Source of the DNA: Paenibacillus sp. FSL H8-0548
Lineage (GTDB): Bacteria > Bacillota > Bacilli > Paenibacillales > Paenibacillaceae
Assembly: GCF_038630985.1 (NCBI RefSeq)
Contig: NZ_CP152049.1
Coordinates: 15,001-79,000, forward strand
Reading direction: 5' to 3'
DNA length: 64,000 nt
Shown: one piece after another, positions 44,343-54,478 of the stretch
Layout of the letters: every line of letters begins with the position of its first letter
Position numbering within the stretch: position 1 is the first letter of the stretch
The notes under the pieces: generated by a model
Databases searched by the model: none
The model's input: only the letters and a program-made list of their open reading frames with translations
What the model was told of the DNA's origin: nothing
Translations under genes and position numbers: made by a program

Positions 44343-46835
44343 ATGGAAAAGGAAAACGTAGTTGTGCTTCCCGGTATGAAACGGACAGGTTTGGCTAGGG
44401 CGTTTGTACAGAAAGGCCGGGACTTTATCGCGTCGCGTCGTTTCATTCAGATCATTTTAGCAAAAAAATGGACCTTCCTCCTTGTAAGCGTAGCCTTTCT
44501 TCTAGGTAGAGCTGTGATCCTTGAATCGCTTATGCCGTTCGCTATTGCCTATTTCGCCGTCATTTATTTTATGAGAAGGGATATTTATCTTTGGGTCGCT
44601 GTATCGTTGGTTGCTGGCAGCTGGCTGGCCGCTGATCCTGCACCAATGTGGATCGCCATGGAGATAGCGATATTGTTTCTATTCGTGAAGGGACTCGAAG
44701 CTTATGAACGAGCGGAGCTGTCATCGGCACCGATTCTCGTATTTGCTTCAACGTTATTAGTGCAGATGTTCAGCGTATTCATTGGAGATGCGCTCAGCTG
44801 GTACAATTTTATGCTCGTAGTTGTAGAGGCTGCGCTCGGGTTTGTCCTTACGCTTGTCTTCATACAAGCGATACCGGTGCTTACCATGACGAAAAAATCG
44901 GCGACACTCAAAAACGAAGAAATCATTTGTTTAATGATTTTGCTTGCTTCTGTCATGACGGGTGCGGTGGGGTGGGTGTTCTATGGCATGTCCGCAGAGC
45001 ATGTCATGTCTCGATATATGCTGCTGCTATTTGCACTCGCTGGCGGTGCACCGCTTGGCGCTTCGGTCGGTGTTGTTGCAGGACTCGTTCTAAGCTTGGC
45101 TGATTTTGGTGCAGTCGTACAAATGAGCTTACTCGCATTTGCGGGCTTGCTGGCTGGCCTGCTGCGTGAAGGCGGCAAAATGGCAGCGGCATTTGGAATG
45201 TTGCTTGGAACATCGATTTTATCCATATATGTAGGAAACCAGGCGGATGTTATGAGCTCAACCTGGGAATCAGTGGCAGCAGCGATCATGCTTATGCTGA
45301 CGCCGCGCAGCATGATCCGAACGATATCGCGGTACGTGCCAGGCACGAATGAGCACGCCAAATCGCAGCATGAGTATGCGAAGCGTGTACGCGAGGTCAC
45401 AGCAGATCGCGTGTCGCAATATTCAGAGGTGTTCCGCCAGCTGTCGCGCAGCTTTGGCCAGCTTAACAATAACGCAACCAAGCTTAATAAGGAGGAGGAG
45501 ATTAGTCATTTCATGAATGCAGTTGCCGAGCGCAGCTGCGCAAGCTGTCACCGCCAAAATGTGTGCTGGGAGGATAAATTTTTTCATACGTACAAAATGA
45601 TGACCGATATGATGTCGTCTGTGGAGGAGGATCGTGTACCATCAGCAAAGGAAATTCCCCGTGCTTGGTCGACGCATTGTGTTAAATCTGCGCAGGTGCT
45701 GGGTGAGATGTCACAGCAATACGAGCTATATCAAAATAATATGCATTGGAAGAAGCAAATATTCGACTCTCGCGGACTTGTTGCAGAGCAATTGCAGGGT
45801 GTATCGCAGGTGATGGAGGACTTGGCTAAGGAGATTAAACGGGAAGGCCAGACGCTGCATTTGCAAGAGGAGCAAATAAGAGAGGCGGTGGAGGGACTAG
45901 GATTATCTGTTCAAGGTATAGATATTGTGAATTTGGAGGAGGGAAATGTAGATATTGAAGTGTATCATGCCTTCGGCCAGGGATATGATGAGTGCCGCAA
46001 AATTATTGCACCGCTGCTGAGTGATATTTTGGGAGAGCATATCGCAGTTAAATCAGAGCGCCTGCCAGGAAGGAGCGGAGAGCCGACGCTTGTGTCCTTT
46101 GGCTCAGCTAAACAATATGAGATCGAGACTGGCATTGCCGGAGCAGCCAAGGGGGGGGATTTGCTCTCGGGAGACAGCTTTAGCATGATTGAGCTGGGCA
46201 ATGGTAAATTCGCAGTAGCTATTAGTGACGGTATGGGCAATGGCGAACGGGCTCGTCAGGAAAGCAGTGCGGCATTATCAATTTTGCAGCAGCTGCTGCA
46301 GTCTGGGATGGACGAGCGACTAGCGGTGAAATCAGTCAACTCCGTGCTCCTATTGCGATCATCCGATGAAGTATTCGCTACCGTTGATCTGGCGATCGTT
46401 GATTTGTATACGGCGCAGACGACGTTCATGAAGATAGGCTCTACCCCGAGTTTTATTAAAAGAGGAAATGAGGTTATTCCTATAACAGCAAACAATTTGC
46501 CAATTGGAATCATTCAGGATATTGATGTTGATTTTGTATCTATGCAGATGCAGTCGGGGGATACGCTCGTTATGATGAGTGACGGTATTTATGATGCGCC
46601 AGGGCTCGCCGTTAATAAGGAGCTTTGGATGAAACGGATCATTAGCGAGCTGGAGACGGAGGATCCGCAGGAAATGGCGGATGCGCTGCTTGAGAAGGTG
46701 GTGCGTCATCATAATGGAGAAATCATTGACGATATGACGGTGCTTGTTGCGCGCATTGATAAACATTTGCCGGAATGGGCGTCCTTCCGCTTTCCTGGTG
46801 TGACGCGTATGGACCGGCCAAGGACGGTGAGCTAA
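44343..46835 (+). CDS. spoIIE: Stage II sporulation protein E, PP2C phosphatase
   Basis: Dephosphorylates SpoIIAA to release sigma-F in the forespore, and acts at the polar septum. About ten membrane segments (residues ~35-320), a central regulatory region with CASCHRQNVCW near 402-412, and a PP2C domain (~590-815) with GDSFSMIELGNGKFAVAISDGMGNGERAR and LVMMSDGIYDAPG. ATG 44304 would start within the predicted -10 box, so ATG 44343 is chosen (830 aa, near the B. subtilis 827). Confidence 0.95.
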   Translation: MEKENVVVLPGMKRTGLARAFVQKGRDFIASRRFIQIILAKKWTFLLVSVAFLLGRAVILESLMPFAIAYFAVIYFMRRDIYLWVAVSLVAGSWLAADPAPMWIAMEIAILFLFVKGLEAYERAELSSAPILVFASTLLVQMFSVFIGDALSWYNFMLVVVEAALGFVLTLVFIQAIPVLTMTKKSATLKNEEIICLMILLASVMTGAVGWVFYGMSAEHVMSRYMLLLFALAGGAPLGASVGVVAGLVLSLADFGAVVQMSLLAFAGLLAGLLREGGKMAAAFGMLLGTSILSIYVGNQADVMSSTWESVAAAIMLMLTPRSMIRTISRYVPGTNEHAKSQHEYAKRVREVTADRVSQYSEVFRQLSRSFGQLNNNATKLNKEEEISHFMNAVAERSCASCHRQNVCWEDKFFHTYKMMTDMMSSVEEDRVPSAKEIPRAWSTHCVKSAQVLGEMSQQYELYQNNMHWKKQIFDSRGLVAEQLQGVSQVMEDLAKEIKREGQTLHLQEEQIREAVEGLGLSVQGIDIVNLEEGNVDIEVYHAFGQGYDECRKIIAPLLSDILGEHIAVKSERLPGRSGEPTLVSFGSAKQYEIETGIAGAAKGGDLLSGDSFSMIELGNGKFAVAISDGMGNGERARQESSAALSILQQLLQSGMDERLAVKSVNSVLLLRSSDEVFATVDLAIVDLYTAQTTFMKIGSTPSFIKRGNEVIPITANNLPIGIIQDIDVDFVSMQMQSGDTLVMMSDGIYDAPGLAVNKELWMKRIISELETEDPQEMADALLEKVVRHHNGEIIDDMTVLVARIDKHLPEWASFRFPGVTRMDRPRTVS

Positions 46836-46902
46836 GGATAAAAAAATGAATAGAGCGCTGGGAGGGCGATGCTAAAATAGTGAGCTAGTTACAATTCTGT
46901 TC

Positions 46903-47001
46903 AAATATAGGAAAGCATATCATTTCGTCATACTCTCTCTCTATATTTCTGGGAATGAAACGCGCCACCGCCATAAGGACGGCGACAGCCGTTTCACCTT
47001 G
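46903..47001 (+). repeat. Double-hairpin repeat, copy 5
   Basis: Same family as 23559: AAATATAGGAAAGCATAT, CTCTATATTTCTGGGAATGAAACGC, ACGGCGACAGCCGTTTCACCTTG. It is preceded by ACAATTCTGTTC, resembling the end of the long repeat (ATTTTGTTC at 36407), as if a truncated long repeat were attached. Confidence 0.85.
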
Positions 47002-47010
47002 GCATGGTGA

Positions 47011-47061
47011 AGCCCTTTGGTCTAAAAGCTGTTTAGAAGCTGGCAGGCAAGGGGCTTTTTG
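47011..47061 (+). terminator. Possible terminator after spoIIE
   Basis: AGCCCTTT pairs with AAGGGGCT, an inner TCTAAA/TTTAGA stem follows, and TTTTT ends it. It lies 3' of the repeat. Confidence 0.55.
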
Positions 47062-47360
47062 TGCTGGTGAGCAGGCAAACGGAGCTGCTAATCATTTATA
47101 ACCAAATAAGCAGGGGGTGAATCTGTGCTCCAAGCCTCGTTCATCTAACTTCGAAAGAGAACCGATAAATAATATAGAGAACGACGATTTTTATAAAAAT
47201 GAACAAGGATGCGGGTTTTTGATAAGGACGAATATCAATTTTTTAATAGTCTAGCGGTTTAACCCTCTCAAAAAAGGCAAAGCTAATAGAAAGGCTTAGC
47301 AGCGGCCTAAGCTTATGAGGCTGTGTTTGTTACATAAACGCTTGAGAGGGGTAATGCATA
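47062..47360. other. Spacer before yabS, no gene seen
   Basis: About 300 bp, AT-rich near the centre. No supported gene, promoter or RNA could be assigned; the yabS transcription start should lie here. In B. subtilis yabS is sigma-E dependent, but no good sigma-E match was found. Confidence 0.4.
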
Positions 47361-48086
47361 ATGAAACAAATATTATTAATTACGGATGGTTGCTCCAATG
47401 TAGGGCTTAGTCCGGTGGTGGCGGCTGCGCATGCCTATTCGGACGGCATTTCGGTTAATGTGGTGGGTGTACTCGATCATGGCGATGTGGGCGAGCTGGG
47501 TGCGGCGGAAATTGATGAGATCGCACGTGCGGGCGGAGGGCTGAGCAGAATGGTGAATACGCGTCAGCTCTCGCAGACGGTGCAGATGATGACGCGCAAG
47601 ACAGTGGTGCAGACCATTCAGCTGGCAGTACAGAAGGAGCTAAAGCATGTGCTGGGCAATGATTCCATTGAAGCACTGCCCCCAGAGAAGCGAGGAGAGG
47701 TCGTACGTGTGATAGATGAGCTGGGAGAGAGCTCTAGTCTTCAGGTGGCCCTTCTTATTGATGCAAGCGCGAGCATGAAGCCTAAGCTGGCGGCGGTTGA
47801 GGAGGCCATACGCGATCTTATGCTGAGCCTGCAGGCTAGGCAAGGGAAAAGTGAAATTTCTGTTTTTCACTTTCCAGGCTCCAGACATGGAGATGATTGC
47901 ATTATGGATTTAGGCTGGACGGATCATTTGAATGGCGTGAACGGGATATTTCCTAGGTTGCAAATGGGGGGGACAACGCCTACAGGTCCAGCGATTATGC
48001 ATGTGATTGATTTTTATCGCCAAGGCAATTATGGTAGACAGAGCAGAGATGAAACGGATGGGATGATGAGTGGCTACGTCGTTTAA
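47361..48086 (+). CDS. yabS: VWA-domain protein YabS
   Basis: A 241-aa von Willebrand factor A-like protein. The second half carries the MIDAS motif DASAS (residues ~133-137) in LQVALLIDASASMKPKLAAVEEAIRDLM and the later TTPTGPA Thr. The first half reads ILLITDGCSNVGLSPVVAAAHAYSDGISVNVVGVLDHGD, a second, partial VWA-like fold. Located between spoIIE and the YabT kinase; a partner of YabT is plausible. Overlaps yabT by 17 nt. ATG 47361 follows GAGAGGGG. Confidence 0.88.
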   Translation: MKQILLITDGCSNVGLSPVVAAAHAYSDGISVNVVGVLDHGDVGELGAAEIDEIARAGGGLSRMVNTRQLSQTVQMMTRKTVVQTIQLAVQKELKHVLGNDSIEALPPEKRGEVVRVIDELGESSSLQVALLIDASASMKPKLAAVEEAIRDLMLSLQARQGKSEISVFHFPGSRHGDDCIMDLGWTDHLNGVNGIFPRLQMGGTTPTGPAIMHVIDFYRQGNYGRQSRDETDGMMSGYVV

Positions 48087-48993
48087 GGTTGATCTCCGCC
48101 GCGGCATGGTGGTAACCGGAAAGTGGAAGCAAGGGCGTTATCGGGTAGAGAGGTTGCTTGGAGAGGGCGCAAACGGTAAAGTATATCTCGTACAGCGCGA
48201 TCGCAATTGGTATGCTTTGAAGCTTGGTCTGGATGCTATTGACCTGCAGTCGGAAATTAATGTATTGCAGTCGATCGCTAAGCAGAAGCAGCAGGGACAT
48301 GATTCTTTCCTATTCGACGTGGATGATTTGTACGGGCCTGATGGAAAGGAGTATCCTTTTTATATTATGCGTTATGTGCTCGGGGCAACGCTGTCTGATT
48401 TTTTGAGGCAGCAGGGTATGGAGTGGTTTCCGCTCGTGGGGCTTAATCTGCTCGGCAAGCTGTCAAAGCTTCATCAGTCGGGCTGGGTATTCGGGGATCT
48501 GAAGGTGGAGAATGTGCTCGTCGCAGATTATGGTCATGTGGAGCTGGTCGATTACGGCGGTGTGACCGCGATAGGTAAAGGAATTCGCCAATTTACAGAA
48601 ATATATGATCGGGGCTACTGGAACGGCGGCTCTCGGTCTGCTGATCCAAGGTACGATCTATTTTCATTTGGCGTGCTTTGCATACAGCTGCATGAAGCAA
48701 AGCGGCTTCATGCATTGACGGTAGAGCTGCTGCCGCAAAATCGTTCTGCAGGGGAGCTTATTCAAATTGCGGAATCGAGTCAGGCGTTAAAACCGATTGC
48801 TGGCTGGCTTCGCAAGGTGTTTGCGGGCCATTATGCAGACGCTGGAGAGGCTTCAGCGGCATGGCGCATATTGATGCATAGAAGAGATACACGAAGACAC
48901 TCTAAAACGCCAGGGTGGCTCAAGGGACTTGCTGCTGGAACTGCAGTGCTGCTTGGAACATCCGTTTACTGGCTGCTCCGCAATGTGCTGTAG
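48070..48993 (+). CDS. yabT: Hanks-type Ser/Thr kinase YabT
   Basis: A 307-aa kinase with C-terminal membrane segment (residues ~283-303). LLGEGANGKVYLVQRDRNWYALKLG has the Gly loop and Lys; GDLKVENVLV has the catalytic Asp, Lys and Asn; DYGG replaces the usual DFG. In B. subtilis YabT is a spore-development kinase activated by DNA that phosphorylates RecA. GTG 48070 lies inside yabS; the ribosome binding site is weak (GGATGG). Confidence 0.87.
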   Translation: MATSFKVDLRRGMVVTGKWKQGRYRVERLLGEGANGKVYLVQRDRNWYALKLGLDAIDLQSEINVLQSIAKQKQQGHDSFLFDVDDLYGPDGKEYPFYIMRYVLGATLSDFLRQQGMEWFPLVGLNLLGKLSKLHQSGWVFGDLKVENVLVADYGHVELVDYGGVTAIGKGIRQFTEIYDRGYWNGGSRSADPRYDLFSFGVLCIQLHEAKRLHALTVELLPQNRSAGELIQIAESSQALKPIAGWLRKVFAGHYADAGEASAAWRILMHRRDTRRHSKTPGWLKGLAAGTAVLLGTSVYWLLRNVL

Positions 48994-49032
48994 CAGCAGC
49001 TAGCGGCAGTAAATGAAGGTGAGGAAATACAT

Positions 49033-50445
49033 ATGAATCTGCCGAATGAGTTAGAGAAAATGGCAGCGGAGCGCGGACTGTGGTCCAGTGGAGATCGTAT
49101 TGTTGTGGCGGTTTCCGGCGGACCTGATTCCATGGCTCTGCTGCATATGCTCTCTGTAATTGCTAAGGAAAGCGGTCTATCTATTATAGCGGCTCATGCG
49201 AACCACGGCTTTCGAATAGAGGAGTCTGCGCATGAGCTGCTCGTCGTACAAGCCTTTGCGAAGCAGCTCGGAGTGATATGTGAGACTACTTGTCTTGATA
49301 TGCCGTCTTATATAGAGGAGACGCGCATGAAGGGGCAGGCTGCGTCCCGCGTGAGACGGTACGCTTTTTTGCATGATGTTGCTGCAAAGCACGGGGCTTC
49401 AAAAATTGCTCTCGCCCATCATGCGGACGATCAAGCAGAGACGGTTCTGATGCGTGTGATCCGTGGAACCGGATTAACTGGCCTCGCCGGAATTCTTAGT
49501 AAAAGAAGAGAAAAAAACGTGGAACTTATTAGACCGCTGCTTCGTATGAACAAGTCAGACCTTCTGCGTTACTGCCAAGAGCATCAGATCCCTTACTGCA
49601 CGGATAGCAGTAACAATGAACGCTATTATTTCCGAAATATTATTCGGCTAGATATTTTACCGTATTTATCCCGCCATAATCCGCAATTGTCTCAATCGCT
49701 TCAGCGGCTTGCTGAGGTTGCGGGGGCGGAGGACGAGTGGATGGAGAAGCAAACCGAAGCGTTATTCGCACAGCTCGTTAAATTATCCCCCGATGAATGC
49801 GAGATTAGCTGTGTCGATTTGCTCGGTCTCCACGTCGCTTTACAAAGGAGATTGATTAAACTAATATTAAGTTATCTATCTAAGGAGACGGAAAACATAT
49901 CCTTCGAACAGATTGAGACGATGCGACTGGCTGCTTCTACTCAAGCGCCTGCAACATGGCGAATGGATGCTGGTGCTGGAATCCTCTGTGCTCGTGAATA
50001 CGGTTTGATGCGGTGGCTTCGAATATCGCACCCTACGATACACGATATGAGTGACTATGCGCTCGAGGCGGGCCTGGATACTGCTAGCCTAACCGTGGAG
50101 CAAAGCGGATGGTCGTTCCAATTCGACTATTTAGCCTCACAAGATAGCCGTAAGCCTGCTTCGCGATATGAAGCCTGCTTCGATGTTTCAAAGTTATCAT
50201 ATCCGCTCATCGTTCGAAATCGACGGCCGGGCGACAGAATTCATGTTTTAGGATTAAATGGTTCGAAAAAAGTGCAAGATATGTTCGTTGATGAGAAAAT
50301 CGCCCCGCTAAAGCGAGAGCTATATCCATTACTATTCGATGCAACAGGGAGATTGCTGTGGATTCCAGGTATTCGCAGATCCAATTTTGCGCTTACGGAA
50401 TTACATACAAAAGACGTGTTGTTCATACGGGCAGAAAACGAATAA
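49033..50445 (+). CDS. tilS: tRNA(Ile)-lysidine synthetase
   Basis: Converts C34 of tRNA(Ile2) to lysidine so that it reads AUA. The 470-aa protein has the PP-loop SGGPDS at residues 28-33, ALAHHADDQAETVLMRVIRGTGLTGLAG near 130-157, and a C-terminal domain with VRNRRPGDRIHVLGLNGSKKVQDMFVDEKI near 398. ATG 49033 follows GGTGAGGA. Followed by hpt and ftsH as in other Bacillales. Confidence 0.95.
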   Translation: MNLPNELEKMAAERGLWSSGDRIVVAVSGGPDSMALLHMLSVIAKESGLSIIAAHANHGFRIEESAHELLVVQAFAKQLGVICETTCLDMPSYIEETRMKGQAASRVRRYAFLHDVAAKHGASKIALAHHADDQAETVLMRVIRGTGLTGLAGILSKRREKNVELIRPLLRMNKSDLLRYCQEHQIPYCTDSSNNERYYFRNIIRLDILPYLSRHNPQLSQSLQRLAEVAGAEDEWMEKQTEALFAQLVKLSPDECEISCVDLLGLHVALQRRLIKLILSYLSKETENISFEQIETMRLAASTQAPATWRMDAGAGILCAREYGLMRWLRISHPTIHDMSDYALEAGLDTASLTVEQSGWSFQFDYLASQDSRKPASRYEACFDVSKLSYPLIVRNRRPGDRIHVLGLNGSKKVQDMFVDEKIAPLKRELYPLLFDATGRLLWIPGIRRSNFALTELHTKDVLFIRAENE

Positions 50446-50496
50446 GAAGCACTGGTACACTCATAAACATAGTTAAGGCGTAGGGGGATTTTCACT

Positions 50497-51036
50497 TTGC
50501 AAAACGATATTAAAGAAGTATTGTACGATGCACAGCAGATTAGTGAGAAGGTCAAGGAGCTCGGTGCAAAGCTGAGTGTGGATTTTAGCGGACGCAATCC
50601 GCTCGTTATTTGCGTTCTAAAGGGTGCTTTTATTTTTATGGCAGACCTTGTGAAGGAAATAACGGTGCCGCTTGAGCTTGATTTTATGGCTGTATCCAGC
50701 TATGGTCAGTCCACGAAGTCATCAGGCGTCGTTAAAATCATCAAAGATCTTGATGTTTCCGTTGAGGGTCGCGAGGTTCTGATTGTTGAGGATATTATTG
50801 ACAGCGGCTTGACACTCAGCTATTTAATCGATGTTTTAGAGCGTCGTAATTCCAAGTCTGTTACAGTGGTTACCCTATTTGATAAGCCGGCTCGCCGTAC
50901 GGTTGAGCTTGAGGCTGATTATAAGGGCTTTACACTACCGGACGAGTTTATTGTAGGCTATGGATTAGATTTTGCGGAAAAATATCGCAACCTTCCTTAT
51001 GTTGGTATTTTGAAACCGCAAGTGTATGAAAAATAA
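50497..51036 (+). CDS. hpt: Hypoxanthine phosphoribosyltransferase
   Basis: Salvages hypoxanthine and guanine with PRPP. The 179-aa protein has the PRPP motif [13 protein letters not shown] at residues 94-106, the [11 protein letters not shown] block near 41, and the base-site [22 protein letters not shown] near 148. TTG 50497 is the start, with AGGGGG upstream. Confidence 0.95.
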   Translation: MQNDIKEVLYDAQQISEKVKELGAKLSVDFSGRNPLVICVLKGAFIFMADLVKEITVPLELDFMAVSSYGQSTKSSGVVKIIKDLDVSVEGREVLIVEDIIDSGLTLSYLIDVLERRNSKSVTVVTLFDKPARRTVELEADYKGFTLPDEFIVGYGLDFAEKYRNLPYVGILKPQVYEK

Positions 51037-51076
51037 TAGCGATTCACCCGTACATGCCCTTCTCCGTATACCTCTA

Positions 51077-51106
51077 TTGTTATGGAAAGTCATGCTATGG
51101 TAAAAT
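51077..51106 (+). promoter_or_regulatory. Possible ftsH promoter
   Basis: TTGTTA (51077-51082), 18 nt, TAAAAT (51101-51106), 29 nt before ATG. Confidence 0.5.
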
Positions 51107-51134
51107 ATTTTAAGTGCCTGAGAGGAGGTTGGGG

Positions 51135-53141
51135 ATGAATCGGATCATCCGTAATACTGGTTTTTATTTAATTATATTTTTGGTGACCGTTGGGATTTTT
51201 CAATTTATCAGCAGCCAAAACAACACAACCGTGGGATTGCGTTACGACGAGCTCGTTACAGCTATTGAATCGGGAAATGTTAAAGAGTTAAGTGTTAGGT
51301 ATGAGAACCAATCTTATTTTGTTTCCGGTAAATATAAAGTGAAGCCTGCAGACGCAGAAAATGATCAATTCGTATCGAGGACCGGCGTCAGCGCTGAGGC
51401 TAAGATTCAAGAATGGTCGAAGCAGTATGGATTCGCCTTAGAGAATCAGGAAATGAAGCAGCCAAGCATTTGGCTAACATTCCTGACTTCCATTATTCCG
51501 TTCATTATTATTTTTGTCTTGTTCTTCTTCTTGATGAATCAAGCTCAGGGCGGCGGCGGCAAAGTGATGAACTTTGGCAAGAGCAAAGCGCGGCTTTATG
51601 ATAATGAGAAAAAACGTATTACATTTGAAGATGTCGCTGGAGCAGACGAGGAGAAGCAAGAGCTCATTGAGGTCGTTGACTTCTTGAAGGATCCGCGCAA
51701 ATTCAACCTGGTAGGCGCACGCATACCGAAGGGCGTATTGCTTGTTGGTCCTCCAGGTACAGGTAAAACCTTGCTAGCCCGTGCAGTAGCAGGTGAGGCA
51801 GGCGTACCATTCTTTAGTATTTCAGGCTCTGATTTCGTAGAGATGTTTGTCGGTGTCGGCGCATCCCGTGTGCGTGATTTGTTTGAGAATGCTAAGAAAA
51901 ATGCACCATGTATTATTTTTATCGATGAGATTGATGCGGTAGGTCGTCAGCGCGGCGCCGGTCTTGGCGGCGGGCACGATGAGCGTGAGCAAACACTCAA
52001 CCAATTGCTCGTTGAAATGGATGGCTTTGGCGCTAACGAAGGTATTATCATTATTGCTGCAACGAACCGTCCAGATATTCTCGATCCGGCATTACTGCGT
52101 CCAGGCCGCTTTGACCGTCAAATTACGGTTGACCGTCCAGATGTGAAAGGCCGTGAAGCTGTGCTTAAAGTGCATGCACGCAATAAGCCGCTGGCTAAGG
52201 ATGTTAAGCTTGAAGTGATCGCTAGACGCACTACTGGTTTCAGTGGTGCTGATCTAGAAAATTTACTTAATGAAGCAGCGCTTCTTGCAGCTCGCCGCAA
52301 TAAAAAGGATATCGCTATGGTTGAGGTTGATGATGCGATTGATCGTATTATTGTCGGTACGGAGAAGAAGAGCCGTGTCGTTAGTGATCGTGAGAAGCGG
52401 ATTGTTGCCTATCATGAAGCAGGGCATACGATTGCAGGATTCTTCCTTGAGCATGCTGATATGGTGCACAAGGTAACAATTATTCCTCGTGGTCGTGCTG
52501 GCGGATACGTCATTATGCTTCCGAAGGAAGACCGTATGCTTGTAACCAAGCCGGAACTTCTTGATAAAATTACAGGCTTGCTTGCTGGGCGTGTAGCGGA
52601 AGAGCTGTTTATCGGCGAAATCGGCACAGGCGCATACAGTGACTTTAAACAAGCAACGAGCATCGTGCGCGCTATGATTATGGAATATGGTATGAGCGAC
52701 AAGCTTGGACCAATGCAGTTTGGCAGCAGCTCGCAAAGCCAGGTATTCCTTGGTCGTGATATCGGTCACGAACAAAATTACTCTGATGCGATTGCTTATG
52801 AGATCGATCAAGAAATGCAAGCCATCACGAATGATTGCTACGAACGAGCGAAGAACCTATTGACAGAGAAGAGCAAGGAAATGCATTTGATTGCTCAAAC
52901 GCTGCTTAATGAGGAAACGCTTGAAATGGAGCAAATCAAACGGTTGGTTGAAACAGGCACTTTAGAAGGCGGACCAACCACTTCTGAGGAATCCACAGCT
53001 GTAGTTGAACCTACTACAGAACCAGTAGTTGAGACTATTGGAGATGTTAAGGTTCGCATACAAACTCGGGAACAGGATGAAATTAAAGCGCCTAGTCTTG
53101 AGAAACGCCAAGATTCCGAAGATCCGGATAAGAACGAATAG
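51135..53141 (+). CDS. ftsH: ATP-dependent zinc metalloprotease FtsH
   Basis: Membrane AAA+ protease that removes damaged membrane proteins and some regulators. Two membrane segments (about 8-26 and 112-134) surround an external loop; Walker A GPPGTGKT at 205-212, [15 protein letters not shown] near 257, SRH region GRFDRQI near 315, and the zinc motif HEAGH near 424. The C-terminus is an acidic Thr/Glu/Pro tail. AGAGGAGG before ATG 51135 sets the start; 668 aa. Confidence 0.96.
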   Translation: MNRIIRNTGFYLIIFLVTVGIFQFISSQNNTTVGLRYDELVTAIESGNVKELSVRYENQSYFVSGKYKVKPADAENDQFVSRTGVSAEAKIQEWSKQYGFALENQEMKQPSIWLTFLTSIIPFIIIFVLFFFLMNQAQGGGGKVMNFGKSKARLYDNEKKRITFEDVAGADEEKQELIEVVDFLKDPRKFNLVGARIPKGVLLVGPPGTGKTLLARAVAGEAGVPFFSISGSDFVEMFVGVGASRVRDLFENAKKNAPCIIFIDEIDAVGRQRGAGLGGGHDEREQTLNQLLVEMDGFGANEGIIIIAATNRPDILDPALLRPGRFDRQITVDRPDVKGREAVLKVHARNKPLAKDVKLEVIARRTTGFSGADLENLLNEAALLAARRNKKDIAMVEVDDAIDRIIVGTEKKSRVVSDREKRIVAYHEAGHTIAGFFLEHADMVHKVTIIPRGRAGGYVIMLPKEDRMLVTKPELLDKITGLLAGRVAEELFIGEIGTGAYSDFKQATSIVRAMIMEYGMSDKLGPMQFGSSSQSQVFLGRDIGHEQNYSDAIAYEIDQEMQAITNDCYERAKNLLTEKSKEMHLIAQTLLNEETLEMEQIKRLVETGTLEGGPTTSEESTAVVEPTTEPVVETIGDVKVRIQTREQDEIKAPSLEKRQDSEDPDKNE

Positions 53142-53158
53142 ATTTTCTTTTAACGGCT

Positions 53159-53210
53159 AATAGGTCGTCCTGCTACTTGTTATGAGTAGTGGGACGGCCT
53201 ATTTTTTTTG
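53159..53210 (+). terminator. ftsH terminator
   Basis: AATAGG-CGTCC-CTACT pairs with AGTAG-GGACG-CCTATT, then a T run of eight or more. Confidence 0.9.
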
Positions 53211-53358
53211 TCAGTAACAATACATATGTCATATATCAATCGTTCGTGTTTAATTTCATGTAACGATAATGAAATAATCGCGGCTAGAAATAGGAAGAAT
53301 AAGAAGACGAGAGGGGCTGTACATCTTTCGCTAAAATGGAGCAAGGGAGAATGAACAC

Positions 53359-54405
53359 ATGAAAAAAACATTTAGCTTTATGCTCGTTATGATGATTGCA
53401 TTGACGCTGGTGTTGTCAGCTTGCGGAGCGAAGAAAAATAATGAGGGTGGTTCAGCTACAAACGGTGGTACGAAAGTAGTATCTGATGAAACGGGTAAAG
53501 GCATTAAAATTGGAATGGTTACTGACGTTGGCGGCGTACATGATAAATCTTTTAACGAAAGCGCTTGGGAAGCTCTGCAAAGAGTAACAGCTGAGACAAG
53601 TGCAGACACGAAGTTCTTGGAAAGCAAAGGCGAGGCAGATTTGGAGCCGAACCTGAACAGCTTCGTTAAAGAGGGCTACGATCTTACTTGGGGTATTGGT
53701 TTCTTGTTCAATGACGCACTTGCTAAAGTGGCTGCTGAGAACCCGAATGCTAAGCTAGCTGTTATAGACAGCGTTATTGAGGTCCCGAATGTTGCTTCGA
53801 TTGTATTCGCTGAGAATGAAGGTTCATTCTTGGTTGGTGTCGTTGCTGGCCTGATGACCAAAACAAACAAAATTGGCTTTGTAGGCGGAATGGAAATTCC
53901 CGTTATCAAAAATTTCGAGGTTGGCTTTAAAGCTGGTGTAGCGGCGGTTAAACCAGATGCAACAGTAAAGATTGACTATGCGGGTGATTTCGGCAAGCCT
54001 GATCTTGGTAAATTGTCTGCAGCAACGATGTATGATGCTGGTGTCGATATTATTTTTCACGCTGCAGGTGCAACGGGCAACGGTGTATTCAATGAAGCGA
54101 TAGCCCGCAAATCTGCAGGCGATGACGTTTGGGTTATTGGCGTAGATAAAGATCAGTCGCTCGAGTATGGTGATGAGGTGACGCTTACTTCGATGATGAA
54201 GGGCGTAGAGGCGGCCGTTCATAAAATATCTAAAGATGTCATTGCTGGTACGTTTGCTGGCGGCAAAATACAAAAGCTCGGCTTGAAGGATGATGCAGTA
54301 GGATTGCCTGAAACGACTAAAAACCTTCCGGAAGATGTACTTGCAGAAGTAGCCAAATACAAAGAAAAAATTATTAGCGGCGAAATTAAGGTGCCTACTG
54401 CATAG
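53359..54405 (+). CDS. BMP-family nucleoside-binding lipoprotein
   Basis: Substrate receptor of a nucleoside ABC importer (PnrA/NupN type). Signal with lipobox LSACG near residues 18-22; then IKIGMVTDVGGVHDKSFNESAWEALQR, the hallmark BMP start, and VWVIGVDKDQSL. Length 348 aa. ATG 53359 follows AAGGGAG. First gene of a four-gene operon. The ligand, probably a purine nucleoside such as guanosine, is inferred from homologous operons (nupNOPQ). Confidence 0.88.
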   Translation: MKKTFSFMLVMMIALTLVLSACGAKKNNEGGSATNGGTKVVSDETGKGIKIGMVTDVGGVHDKSFNESAWEALQRVTAETSADTKFLESKGEADLEPNLNSFVKEGYDLTWGIGFLFNDALAKVAAENPNAKLAVIDSVIEVPNVASIVFAENEGSFLVGVVAGLMTKTNKIGFVGGMEIPVIKNFEVGFKAGVAAVKPDATVKIDYAGDFGKPDLGKLSAATMYDAGVDIIFHAAGATGNGVFNEAIARKSAGDDVWVIGVDKDQSLEYGDEVTLTSMMKGVEAAVHKISKDVIAGTFAGGKIQKLGLKDDAVGLPETTKNLPEDVLAEVAKYKEKIISGEIKVPTA

Positions 54406-54478
54406 TTTTCTGCATCCATTGGTAACCAAGTTGGTGTTTCATATACTCGTAGCGTAAAAAACGGGGAGGTGATGTGGC

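Noticed and set aside
53214..53358. PurR or other operator before the nucleoside-transporter operon
   Set aside because: ACGAACGATT near 53238 resembles half a PurBox but is too degenerate to call.
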